Assembly: GCA_938036665.1 (NCBI GenBank)
Contig: CALHWR010000006.1
Location: 1 to 6,045 of the forward strand
Length of the DNA stretch: 6,045 nucleotides
From: an uncultured Collinsella sp.
GTDB lineage: Bacteria > Actinomycetota > Coriobacteriia > Coriobacteriales > Coriobacteriaceae
Direction: 5' to 3'
Within the stretch, counting starts at the first letter, position 1. The number at the start of each line of letters is the position of its first letter. Under the pieces are notes generated by a model. It did no database searches and had not been told where the DNA came from. It saw only the letters and a list, made by a program, of their open reading frames with translations. The position numbers and the translations under genes were made by a program. Positions 1 through 6,045 of this stretch are shown piece after piece.

Positions 1-978
1 TGCATTAACGACGGGTCGACCGACAACTCGCCGGCGATTATCCGCGAGTATATGGAGCGCGATGGGCGCGTCAAGATGATCGACAAGGCCAACAGCGGCT
101 ACGGCGACTCGATGAACCACGGTCTGGAGATGGCGCGTGGCAAGTACGTTGGCATCTTGGAGTCCGATGACTTTATGGCGCCCGACGCACTCGAAAAGCT
201 TGTCTCGGCCGCCGATAGCAATAATGCCGACTTTGCGAAGGCGAACTTTGATTTCTACTGGTCTAAGCCCGAGGAGCGCCGTTCGCTGCACGAGATGTTT
301 AAGGCAAGGGATTGTGGCAAACCGGTGCATCCCAGCAATACGACGCAGTTCTTTAAGCAAAAACCGTCGATTTGGTCGGCCGTGTACCGTCGTGATTTTC
401 TTGAGCGCAACGGTATCAAGTTCCTGCCGACTCCGGGGGCATCCTTTCAGGACACGTCATTCGCCTTTAAGGTGATCGCGTGCGCCGATAAGGCTGTTTA
501 CCTGCATGATGCCGTGTTGTCGTATCGCCAGGACAACGAGAATTCCTCGGTCAATTCTTCGGCTAAGGTCTTTTGCGTCAATACCGAGTATGCCGAGATT
601 GAGCGTTGGATTCGAGAGGATTATGCCCGCGACCACGCAGGTGATGACGTCGCGCGCATGCTCAAGTTCAATCAGCTCATTAAGTACGATTCGTATATGT
701 GGAACTATGTGCGCTTGGCGCCTAAGTTCTATAAGGAGTTCCTGGTGCAGATGGCCAAGGAATTTCAGGCGGCCTTGGACGCGGGGGAGTTTTCGCTTGA
801 CGATCTCAAGCCGTGGAAGCGCGCGAATCTCGCTGCCATCCTCAAAGATCCTGAGGGCTGGGTTGACGAGCATCCGAGCTTTGCGACGGATGGTGCCTTG
901 GGGCGTGCTAAGTATTACGCCTCGGTTGGAGGCCCAGGCGTGGTCGCCGCCTTCCTCATCGAATCGCTGAGGGGGTAG
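1..978 (+). CDS. GT2 family glycosyltransferase, type A (5' end outside window)
   Basis: The frame is open from base 1 and gives 325 residues before the TAG at 976-978. It is a GT2 enzyme, expected to transfer a sugar from a nucleotide-sugar to a lipid-linked or polymer acceptor in the cytoplasm. In-window residues 3-8 are NDGSTD of the nucleotide-binding region. The segment with NSGYGDSMN is at 31-39, and the DxD-type metal/nucleotide site is ESDD at 54-57. KPSIWSA is at 121-127 and the catalytic-region FQD at 149-151. YRQDNE is at 175-180. It aligns without gaps for about 200 residues with the gene at 2100-3218, in which the equivalent of the first in-window residue is number 41. About 40 codons are therefore missing on the left, and full length would be about 365 aa. 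An ATG at 52 is in frame but falls inside the GT domain, so it is not the true start. The C-terminal third is helical-looking and of unknown role. Donor and acceptor are unknown. Confidence 0.93.
   Translation, partial: CINDGSTDNSPAIIREYMERDGRVKMIDKANSGYGDSMNHGLEMARGKYVGILESDDFMAPDALEKLVSAADSNNADFAKANFDFYWSKPEERRSLHEMFKARDCGKPVHPSNTTQFFKQKPSIWSAVYRRDFLERNGIKFLPTPGASFQDTSFAFKVIACADKAVYLHDAVLSYRQDNENSSVNSSAKVFCVNTEYAEIERWIREDYARDHAGDDVARMLKFNQLIKYDSYMWNYVRLAPKFYKEFLVQMAKEFQAALDAGEFSLDDLKPWKRANLAAILKDPEGWVDEHPSFATDGALGRAKYYASVGGPGVVAAFLIESLRG
73..118 (+). repeat. 46-bp perfect direct repeat, copy 1 (within type A gene)
   Basis: These 46 bases are identical to 2292-2337 and occupy the same place in the paralogous gene, coding for the KMIDKANSGYGDSMN segment. 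Flanking codons differ between the copies at several synonymous sites, so the identical tract stands out from its surroundings. Confidence 0.9.
969..975 (+). promoter_or_regulatory. Ribosome binding site for the 985 gene
   Basis: GAGGGGG lies 9 nt before the ATG at 985 and overlaps the last codons of the preceding gene. It supports that start and suggests that the two genes are co-translated from one message. Confidence 0.6.
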
Positions 979-984
979 GTCGGC

Positions 985-2025
985 ATGGGAGAGGCCTCGG
1001 GTCCTAAAGCTACCATTGTCGTCCCCGTTTACAACTCTGCGCGCTCCATTCAGCGATGCCTCGATTCGCTGCTGGCTCAGTCCGAGCGCTCGATTCAGGT
1101 TGTCTGCGTCAACGACGGTTCGACTGATGATTCGTTGAACGTGTTGCGCCAGATCGCGCAGGCCGACGATCGCGTACTGGTGATTGACCAGGAAAACGCG
1201 GGCGTCTCGTGTGCTCGAAATGCCGGTATCGATGCCGCCGAGGGCGAGACCGTCTTTTTTGTGGACGCCGACGATTACATCGATGTCCAGACGGTCGAGC
1301 GTGTGCTGCATGCCATGGAGTCTGCAGATGCCGAGGCCGCCGTTTTTGGCGGCGTCTGTGAACCTGCCGATGCTGCCCCCAAACGCGTCCATCAACTCAT
1401 GAGCCCCAAAGCTGGTACCTTCGGCGCCCGTGATTCCCAACTGCTGTTCCATTCGAATGCGCAGCCCTATGCCTGCCGTGCGGCTTTTTCGCGCGAGCTG
1501 CTTAATCGCGAAGGCATTCGCTTCGCCCCCGGTTTGGCTTTGGGCGAGGACGTCGTCTTCCAATTTGCGGCTTATGCGCTTGCCCGCAAGACCGTTGTCA
1601 TGCCGGACAAGTTCTACCACTACGTGATGGAGAGCGAATCGGCGACGCACGAGTTCAACAGTGCCGAGGCTCGCGCCAAAAAGCTTGACGCCCACATGAG
1701 GATGCTCGAGGAGGTCTTGGAGGACTGGTCGGCCTACGGTCTTTTGGACCTGTGTCCCGGTGAGCTGATAACTTGGTTTTTGGACCTCATTGTGTTCGAC
1801 CTGGCGCGCTTGGATGCCGATGACTTCCATCGCGTGGCGGCTCGCGTCAACATGGATCTCACGACGTTTTTGGGAACGGAGTGGGCGGATATGCCTGCTA
1901 AGGGCGCCGTTCGCCGTGTTGCCCACAAGCTCGTTGCGGCGACCACGGGCGTTTCGATGGCAGACGCCACGCTGTTTTATCTTTCGACTCGCGGTCTCAA
2001 AGCCTGCCTGGAGCGCTTTCTCTAA
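985..2025 (+). CDS. GT2 family glycosyltransferase, type B
   Basis: This is a complete 346-aa GT2 enzyme, probably cytoplasmic and membrane-associated, adding one sugar during surface glycan assembly. The N-terminal GT-A domain shows IVVPVYN at residues 11-17, NDGSTD at 43-48, NAGVSCARNAG at 71-81 and the DxD-type motif DADD at 94-97. GED at 187-189 sits where the family places its catalytic acid region, followed by YHY at 211-213. Residues 230-346 form a helical C-terminal region with no motif I recognise. No signal peptide or convincing transmembrane segment is visible. The ATG start follows a GAGGGGG site and leaves a 6-nt gap after the upstream stop, so an operon is likely. The closest relative in the window is the gene at 3231, which shares the same order of motifs and the C-terminal patterns LLF, GED-VF-FA-Y and RKT. 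Sugar specificity cannot be inferred. Confidence 0.94.
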   Translation: MGEASGPKATIVVPVYNSARSIQRCLDSLLAQSERSIQVVCVNDGSTDDSLNVLRQIAQADDRVLVIDQENAGVSCARNAGIDAAEGETVFFVDADDYIDVQTVERVLHAMESADAEAAVFGGVCEPADAAPKRVHQLMSPKAGTFGARDSQLLFHSNAQPYACRAAFSRELLNREGIRFAPGLALGEDVVFQFAAYALARKTVVMPDKFYHYVMESESATHEFNSAEARAKKLDAHMRMLEEVLEDWSAYGLLDLCPGELITWFLDLIVFDLARLDADDFHRVAARVNMDLTTFLGTEWADMPAKGAVRRVAHKLVAATTGVSMADATLFYLSTRGLKACLERFL

Positions 2026-2056
2026 TTCCAAGCGCTGCCGCCCGCCGCAACTCGGC

Positions 2057-2065
2057 TGCTAAAAT
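2057..2065 (+). promoter_or_regulatory. Candidate extended -10 promoter upstream of the 2100 gene
   Basis: TGCTAAAAT combines a TGn extension with a -10 hexamer matching TATAAT at five of six positions. It lies in the only intergenic gap of any size (2026-2099). Transcription would begin near 2072, leaving a leader of about 28 nt that contains the AGGAGG site. The -35 position (around 2037-2042) is GC-rich and does not resemble TTGACA, so the call rests on the extended -10 alone. Confidence 0.4.
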
Positions 2066-2088
2066 AACCCTGTTACACGCTATTCAAC

Positions 2089-2094
2089 AGGAGG
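2089..2094 (+). promoter_or_regulatory. Strong ribosome binding site deciding the TTG start at 2100
   Basis: A perfect AGGAGG sits 5 nt before the TTG at 2100. The first in-frame ATG is deep inside the GT domain (residue 58), so this site is what fixes the unusual start codon. It is the strongest ribosome binding site in the window. Confidence 0.8.
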
Positions 2095-2099
2095 TTCTC

Positions 2100-3218
2100 T
2101 TGCAGAACTCTGATACCCCTAAAGTTTCGCTGCTTGTTCCCATCTGCAATGTTGAGCGCTACCTGCGCGAGTGCCTCGATTCCGCCGTGGCGCAGACGCT
2201 CAAGGACATCGAGATCATCTGCATCAACGACGGCTCCACCGATAGCTCGCCAGATATCATCCGCGAGTACATGGAGCGCGACCCCCGTGTAAAGATGATC
2301 GACAAGGCCAACAGCGGCTACGGCGACTCGATGAACCGCGGCCTGGAGATGGCGCGCGGCGAGTACGTGGGCATCCTTGAGTCCGACGACTTTATGTTTG
2401 AGGATTCGCTCCAAAAGCTGGTCGCCAAGGCCGATGCCGAGCATGCCGATGTGGTAAAGGGCGACTTTTACCTGTATTGGTCCACGCCCAGCGAGCGCCG
2501 TGAGCTGTTTGGGATCATCGACGAGCATATGACGGGCGCCGCGTATCGCCCCGTCGATCGTCCGGGCATCTTCTACCGCAAACCTTCCATTTGGTCGGCT
2601 ATCTATCGGCGCGAGTTCCTCAACGACAATCAGATTCGGTTCCTTCCCACGCCGGGTGCTTCGTATCAGGATGCGGGTTTTAACTTTAAGGTCTGGGCAT
2701 GCGCCGAGCGTGCCGCGTTTATCGCGGACCCCATTTTGTGCTATCGCCAGGATAACGAGAAGAGCTCTGTTAATTCGCCCAACAAGGTGTTTTGCGTGTG
2801 CGACGAATATGCCGAGATGCAGCGCTTTTTGGATGAACGCCCCGGGCTTAAGGCTCAGCTTCAGGGCATTTTAATGCGCATGAAGGTCGATACGTACCGT
2901 TGGAATGATGAGCGCCTGGTCGATGAACTGCGCGAGCAGTTTTGGGAGAAGGCCTCTCCCGAGCTCAAGGCCGACTGGGATGCCGGTCGCTTTGACCTGT
3001 CGCTGTTCGATCCGCGTGGCGAGACCGACTTGCGCCTGATGGTCAAGTCGCCCCGCGCCTATATTGATTCGCGCTTTGGCTTTAAAAAGCCGGGCAAGAT
3101 CAATACGTTTAAGCACTACTTTAAGATTGGCGGGCTGCCGCTGGTCTGGCGCGTGCTGACGTATCAGCGCACCTACGGTGATAATCCGCACCCCGATGAC
3201 GTTCCGGTCGCACAGTAG
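2100..3218 (+). CDS. GT2 family glycosyltransferase, type A (TTG start)
   Basis: This 372-aa GT2 enzyme is predicted to extend a lipid-linked surface glycan in the cytoplasm. The GT-A domain begins with LLVPICNVE at residues 11-19; Cys replaces the commoner Tyr of VPIYN. CINDGSTD follows at 41-48, NSGYGDSMN at 71-79 and the DxD-type motif ESDD at 94-97. KPSIWSA is at 161-167, SYQD at 188-191 and YRQDNE at 215-220. The C-terminal ~130 residues are rich in charged helices and end in a short GGLPLVW-type hydrophobic patch that might contact the membrane (inference). TTG is chosen as start because AGGAGG precedes it at ideal spacing and the whole N-terminal beta strand would be lost with any later ATG. 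It is a close paralogue of the gene at 1-978: 54 of 59 residues match around the nucleotide-binding site, with lower similarity towards the C-terminus. It may head a transcript of its own from the candidate promoter at 2057. Confidence 0.94.
   Translation: MQNSDTPKVSLLVPICNVERYLRECLDSAVAQTLKDIEIICINDGSTDSSPDIIREYMERDPRVKMIDKANSGYGDSMNRGLEMARGEYVGILESDDFMFEDSLQKLVAKADAEHADVVKGDFYLYWSTPSERRELFGIIDEHMTGAAYRPVDRPGIFYRKPSIWSAIYRREFLNDNQIRFLPTPGASYQDAGFNFKVWACAERAAFIADPILCYRQDNEKSSVNSPNKVFCVCDEYAEMQRFLDERPGLKAQLQGILMRMKVDTYRWNDERLVDELREQFWEKASPELKADWDAGRFDLSLFDPRGETDLRLMVKSPRAYIDSRFGFKKPGKINTFKHYFKIGGLPLVWRVLTYQRTYGDNPHPDDVPVAQ
2292..2337 (+). repeat. 46-bp perfect direct repeat, copy 2 (within type A gene)
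   Basis: This is the second copy of the tract at 73-118, 2219 bp downstream, in the same orientation and the same codon phase. It could serve as a substrate for homologous recombination that would remove or duplicate the intervening gene pair. Confidence 0.9.
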
Positions 3219-3221
3219 GAG
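3217..3221 (+). promoter_or_regulatory. Ribosome binding site for the 3231 gene
   Basis: AGGAG overlaps the stop codon of the preceding gene and lies 9 nt before the ATG at 3231. A TTG at 3225 in the same frame would be only 3 nt away, so ATG 3231 is the preferred start. Confidence 0.65.
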
Positions 3222-3230
3222 CACTTGACT

Positions 3231-4184
3231 ATGGCTACCCCCAAGATTTCCGTTGTCGTTCCCATCTATAACGTGGAGGAGTGCCTGGCCTGGTGCCTGG
3301 ACTCCCTGCTTGCGCAGGACATGCCCGATTGGGAAGGCGTGCTGGTCAACGACGGCTCGCCGGACGGTTCGCGCGATATTGCGGCTGCCTATTGCGAAAA
3401 GGACGCGCGCTTTAAGCTTGTCGATAAGCCCAACGGTGGCCTGTCGAGCGCGCGCAATGCAGGTATCGCCGCGTCCACGGCTCCTATCATCGCGTTCTTA
3501 GATTCCGACGATCGCTTTACGCCCGATGCATGCCGCGTGATCGTCGATGCCTTTGAGCGCGAGGGCTGCGACGTTTTGACCTTTGGCGCGAATCCGTATC
3601 CGCTGGAGGCGGGGTATCCGTGGCTTAACTATGTGCTGAGCCCGCGTGATGTGTCGTTTGTGGGCTATAGCTCCGACCTGCTGTTTAAGGAAGCGTCTCG
3701 CCCCTTTGCATGGCGTACCGCCTGCAAGCGCGAGTTTTTGCTGGGCAACGGGATCGTGTTTGACGAAACCGTTAAATATGGCGAGGATCAGGTCTTCGAT
3801 TTTGCCGTGTACGGTCGCTCGCGCAAGACCGCGCTTATCTCGAACAAGCTGTATGACTACCGCGTGGCGCGCAAGGGTTCGCTCATGGACACCATGCGCT
3901 ACGACGACGAGACACGTCTGCTGAAGCACGTGAAGATTTACTCCGCGGTGCTGGCTGACTGGCAGCGCGACGGTCTCGATGTCCGGCATGCCGATGACCT
4001 GGCATATTTCCTGTGCGATCTGGTGCTGTACGACGCGCTCAGGTTGCGGCAAGGTGTTTGCTGCCGTCGCCGCGGCTCTTGCCGGTTCTGCCGTGGGCAG
4101 CGATGCTGTGCTCGCACAATGCGCTCCTTCTGTTTCTGCTATGGTGCGTGCGGCGCTTACCAGCAAGGCCCCCAATGCCCGTGA
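3231..4184 (+). CDS. GT2 family glycosyltransferase, type B, frameshifted near its C-terminus
   Basis: As read, this encodes 317 aa. The first ~272 residues are a normal GT2 enzyme: VVVPIYNVE at residues 8-16, NDGSPDGS at 40-47, NGGLSSARNAG at 68-78, DxD-type motif DSDD at 91-94, GED at 184-186 and YDY at 208-210. From about residue 271 (base 4041) the translation turns into a Cys/Arg-rich tail unlike any GT2 C-terminus. The +1 frame from about 4050 to 4284 instead gives a sensible helical tail. Joining the two frames gives about 350 aa, very close to the 346 aa of the paralogue at 985. The gene therefore carries one extra base or a deletion of 3n+2 bases, or the base call is wrong. The GT-A catalytic core precedes the break, so partial activity is conceivable. 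ATG 3231 is preferred over TTG 3225 on ribosome-site spacing. It starts 12 nt after the upstream stop and is probably co-transcribed. Confidence 0.85.
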   Translation: MATPKISVVVPIYNVEECLAWCLDSLLAQDMPDWEGVLVNDGSPDGSRDIAAAYCEKDARFKLVDKPNGGLSSARNAGIAASTAPIIAFLDSDDRFTPDACRVIVDAFEREGCDVLTFGANPYPLEAGYPWLNYVLSPRDVSFVGYSSDLLFKEASRPFAWRTACKREFLLGNGIVFDETVKYGEDQVFDFAVYGRSRKTALISNKLYDYRVARKGSLMDTMRYDDETRLLKHVKIYSAVLADWQRDGLDVRHADDLAYFLCDLVLYDALRLRQGVCCRRRGSCRFCRGQRCCARTMRSFCFCYGACGAYQQGPQCP

Positions 4185-4284
4185 GTGCAAAAAGCTCATG
4201 TTCGATTACGACGTCTTGAGGTTTGGGCGTCTGGGTGCCTGCAAGCGCATGGCAGCGAACGCCCTGGGAAAGCGAGAAGTGTAG
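4049..4284 (+). pseudogene. Out-of-frame C-terminal part of the 3231 glycosyltransferase
   Basis: In the frame shifted by +1 relative to the 3231 gene, the sequence codes for an Ala-rich, helical tail. It begins with KVFAAVAAALAG and ends with ANALGKREV and a TAG at 4282-4284. It has the length and character of the C-terminal region of the type B paralogue at 985, which also has an FHRVAARV helix after a DLARL segment. It has no plausible start or ribosome site of its own. It is best read as the displaced end of the upstream gene, whose expected true extent is 3231-4284. The stop directly abuts the ATG of the next gene, as expected for an originally coupled pair. Confidence 0.75.
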
Positions 4285-6045
4285 ATGAGTATCAAGCGTT
4301 TGGCACTTTGCCGCAGTCAGGGCCGTCTGTTTGTGCTGCTTCGTTTTGCCGGTCAGGATGTCGCCGCGCTTATTGAGCGGGAGGGTTCTCAAGCGTTTGC
4401 CCATGCGACGACGAGCGGTTCTTCTGTGCCGTCGCTGGCGTTCCCGGTCGATCATGGCCGTGTACTGGCGCTTTGCCCTTCCGTTTCCGATTACGAGCGC
4501 GAGCTCGCCGTCTTGGTGCTTCCCTTTTTGGACGGCTCTACGATTGACGTCACATTTGCATCCGGTGACCAAAGGTTGGGCTCCATTCGCCTCGATAGCC
4601 GCGTGGCCAAGCTGGAATCCAAGATTAACTACAAAGCTAAGCCTGCGCTGTGTGCGCTTATCCGCGATGCGCAGCGTGGCGAACACTGCGGCCTCTACGA
4701 GATCGATGCCATTCGCTATTTGCCGGCAGACGCCGGCGCGGTGTGGCGCTATGAGGTTACCTGGGCGGGAGACCCCCAGTGCGCACCTGAGCTCCAGATC
4801 TTCGATACGCATATGAATGCCATCGATGTCACCGTGCATGTGTTCGAATCGCAGGTCAATGTGCCGCAGCAGAACGGATGCCGTGTCAATAAAACGTATC
4901 TGAGCGTAGAGATGCCTCAGGATATACGAGATTTTGTCGCGATTGTGAGCGATCCCACAGAGCGGATCCAGAACGGGTTTTGCGCTATGGATGGTCGCCT
5001 GTACAACGGCATGGTCGACGATAGCTGGAACCGCATGAAGGACGCGCGTGCAGACGACGCAGCTTATCGGCGTTGGTTTGAGCAACATCGCGCAAAGCCG
5101 GCCGATTTGGTGTGCCAGCGTGTCGCTTCGGCGGCCTTTGCCTATAGGCCGCTTGTGAGCATTGTGGTGCCGTGCTACAAGACTGATCGGGTCTACCTGC
5201 GCGAGCTGCTGGACTCGGTGCTAGCCCAGAGCTATGACAACTGGGAATTGCTCCTTATGGACGCCTCGCCCGAATGGGACGCGGTGGCCGCCCTTGCGGC
5301 AGGCGCTCACGACGAGCGCGTTCGTCGCATCGAGCTTCCCGGCAACGGCGGCATTGTGCTCAACACCAACGCTGGTATTGAGCAAGCGACGGGCGACTAC
5401 ATCGCGTTCTTGGACCACGATGACATCCTGGAACCGGACGCGTTATTCCACTATGTTGCCGCGCTGAACAAGGTTGCCGAGGGCGAGCGTCCCCAGGTCC
5501 TGTTCTGCGACGAGGACATGTTCCAGAAAACGGGGGAGTGGGGCCAGCCGGTCTTTAAGACGCGGCTCAACGTCGACCTGCTCTATAGCCATAACTGCGT
5601 GACGCATTTTCTGATGGTGGAGAAGGCACTTATCGATCGCATTGGCATGTCTCCGGAAGATGTTGCGGGTGCCCAGGACTACGACCTGACGCTCCGCTGC
5701 CTTGCGGCGGGCGCACGGTTTGAACATGTTGCGCACGTGCTGTATCACTGGCGCGTGCATCCGGGATCGACCGCCGATGGTTCTGCCGATAGCAAGCCGT
5801 ATGCCATCGAGGCCGGGCGCCTTGCGCTGCAGCGCCACTTTGATTCGTTGGGCGTTCACGGGACGGTCGAGGAGACCGAGACGCCGTTTGTCTACCGCAT
5901 GCGCTATGCGCTGCCGGAGCCTGCGCCGCTGGTGAGCATTGTGATTCCCACCAAGGATCACATTGAGACGCTCGACGCCTGTGTAATGTCGATCGCCCAG
6001 AGAGTCACGTATGCCAATTACGAGATTGTCTTTGTGGAGAACAAC
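4285..6045 (+). CDS. Multidomain protein with tandem GT2 domains (3' end outside window)
   Basis: The frame is open from ATG 4285 to the last base, 587 codons, with no stop in the window. Residues 1 to about 265 match no family I know. They look rich in beta strands, with no signal peptide or membrane segment. A YRRWFEQH segment then leads into a full GT2 domain at about 289-500. This has PLVSIVVPCY at 289-298, GNGGIVLNTNAG from 353, the DxD-type motif DHDD at 377-380, CDED at 408-411, QDYDL at 464-468 and HWRVHPGST at 488-496. A second GT2 domain begins at 548 with PLVSIVIPTKD and is cut off by the window. This pattern, YxxW helix then GT2 with LDHDD, QDYDL and HWR followed by another GT2, is typical of large O-antigen or rhamnan-type polysaccharide glycosyltransferases. 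Each domain probably forms one linkage (inference). The start abuts the TAG at 4282-4284 with only a weak purine-rich stretch upstream, suggesting translational coupling. Confidence 0.9.
   Translation, partial: MSIKRLALCRSQGRLFVLLRFAGQDVAALIEREGSQAFAHATTSGSSVPSLAFPVDHGRVLALCPSVSDYERELAVLVLPFLDGSTIDVTFASGDQRLGSIRLDSRVAKLESKINYKAKPALCALIRDAQRGEHCGLYEIDAIRYLPADAGAVWRYEVTWAGDPQCAPELQIFDTHMNAIDVTVHVFESQVNVPQQNGCRVNKTYLSVEMPQDIRDFVAIVSDPTERIQNGFCAMDGRLYNGMVDDSWNRMKDARADDAAYRRWFEQHRAKPADLVCQRVASAAFAYRPLVSIVVPCYKTDRVYLRELLDSVLAQSYDNWELLLMDASPEWDAVAALAAGAHDERVRRIELPGNGGIVLNTNAGIEQATGDYIAFLDHDDILEPDALFHYVAALNKVAEGERPQVLFCDEDMFQKTGEWGQPVFKTRLNVDLLYSHNCVTHFLMVEKALIDRIGMSPEDVAGAQDYDLTLRCLAAGARFEHVAHVLYHWRVHPGSTADGSADSKPYAIEAGRLALQRHFDSLGVHGTVEETETPFVYRMRYALPEPAPLVSIVIPTKDHIETLDACVMSIAQRVTYANYEIVFVENN

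Noticed and set aside
457..2031. 524-codon open frame on the - strand
   Set aside because: It lies opposite two clear GT2 genes, its translation has no recognisable domain, and long antisense frames are expected from the GC-rich codon use here.
2012..2036. 7-bp inverted repeat (AGCGCTT / AAGCGCT) around the stop codon of the 985 gene, considered as a terminator
   Set aside because: The stem is short with an 11-nt loop, and it is followed by GC-rich sequence without a T-run, so it does not look like an intrinsic terminator.
3225..3230. TTG at 3225 as the start of the second type B gene
   Set aside because: It would leave only 3 nt after the AGGAG site. The ATG two codons later has better spacing and begins a normal GT2 N-terminus.
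4033..4065. Programmed ribosomal frameshifting as the explanation for the frame change
   Set aside because: I see no slippery heptamer, no stop codon at the junction, no internal Shine-Dalgarno and no obvious downstream stem-loop. Mutation or sequence error is simpler.
3498..4199. 233-codon open frame on the - strand
   Set aside because: It is the antisense shadow of the type B glycosyltransferase at 3231, with no recognisable protein features.
4039..5088. 349-codon open frame on the - strand
   Set aside because: It lies opposite the frameshifted gene end and the large multidomain gene. No motif or ribosome site supports it. The + strand frame shows family motifs throughout.
5443..5961. 172-codon open frame on the - strand
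   Set aside because: It is antisense to the GT2 domain of the 4285 gene, whose DHDD, QDYDL and HWR motifs show that the + frame is the coding one.
1..6045. CRISPR array, tRNA/rRNA, insertion sequence or prophage
   Set aside because: No regularly spaced repeats, no RNA gene signatures, no transposase-like or phage-like proteins and no terminal inverted repeats were seen. Coding sequence fills almost the whole window.

Overview
The window is a stretch of a cell-surface polysaccharide biosynthesis cluster. All recognisable genes lie on the + strand and all are GT-A fold, family 2 (GT2) glycosyltransferases. Moderately high GC (estimated by eye), codon use and protein style suggest a Coriobacteriia-type actinobacterium such as Collinsella. 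That placement is inferred from the look of the proteins, not from a marker gene.

Layout: (1) 1-978, a GT2 gene whose first ~40 codons lie off the left edge ('type A'). (2) 985-2025, a complete 346-aa GT2 of a different subfamily ('type B'), 6 nt behind gene 1. (3) 2026-2099, the only real intergenic gap, with a candidate extended -10 promoter and a strong AGGAGG ribosome binding site. (4) 2100-3218, a 372-aa type A GT2 with a TTG start, a close paralogue of gene 1. (5) 3231-4184, a type B GT2 related to gene 2. Its reading frame breaks near 4041-4065 and its natural C-terminus continues in the +1 frame to 4284. (6) 4285 to the right edge, the first 587 codons of a large multidomain protein: an unrecognised N-terminal region, one full GT2 domain, and the start of a second. 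This last reading frame has no stop inside the window.

The order is therefore A-B-A'-B'(frameshifted)-multidomain GT. The enzymes would be expected to work in sequence at the cytoplasmic face of the membrane, each adding a sugar from a nucleotide-sugar donor to a growing lipid-linked glycan. Donors, acceptors and the final polymer cannot be read from this sequence. No flippase, polymerase, transporter, sugar-nucleotide synthesis gene, RNA gene, mobile element or CRISPR array is visible.

The most notable points are the frameshift in the second type B gene, the alternating A-B-A-B paralogue order, a perfect 46-bp repeat shared by the type A genes that looks like a conversion tract, and the probable internal promoter. 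I see no evidence for a wholly new kind of system.
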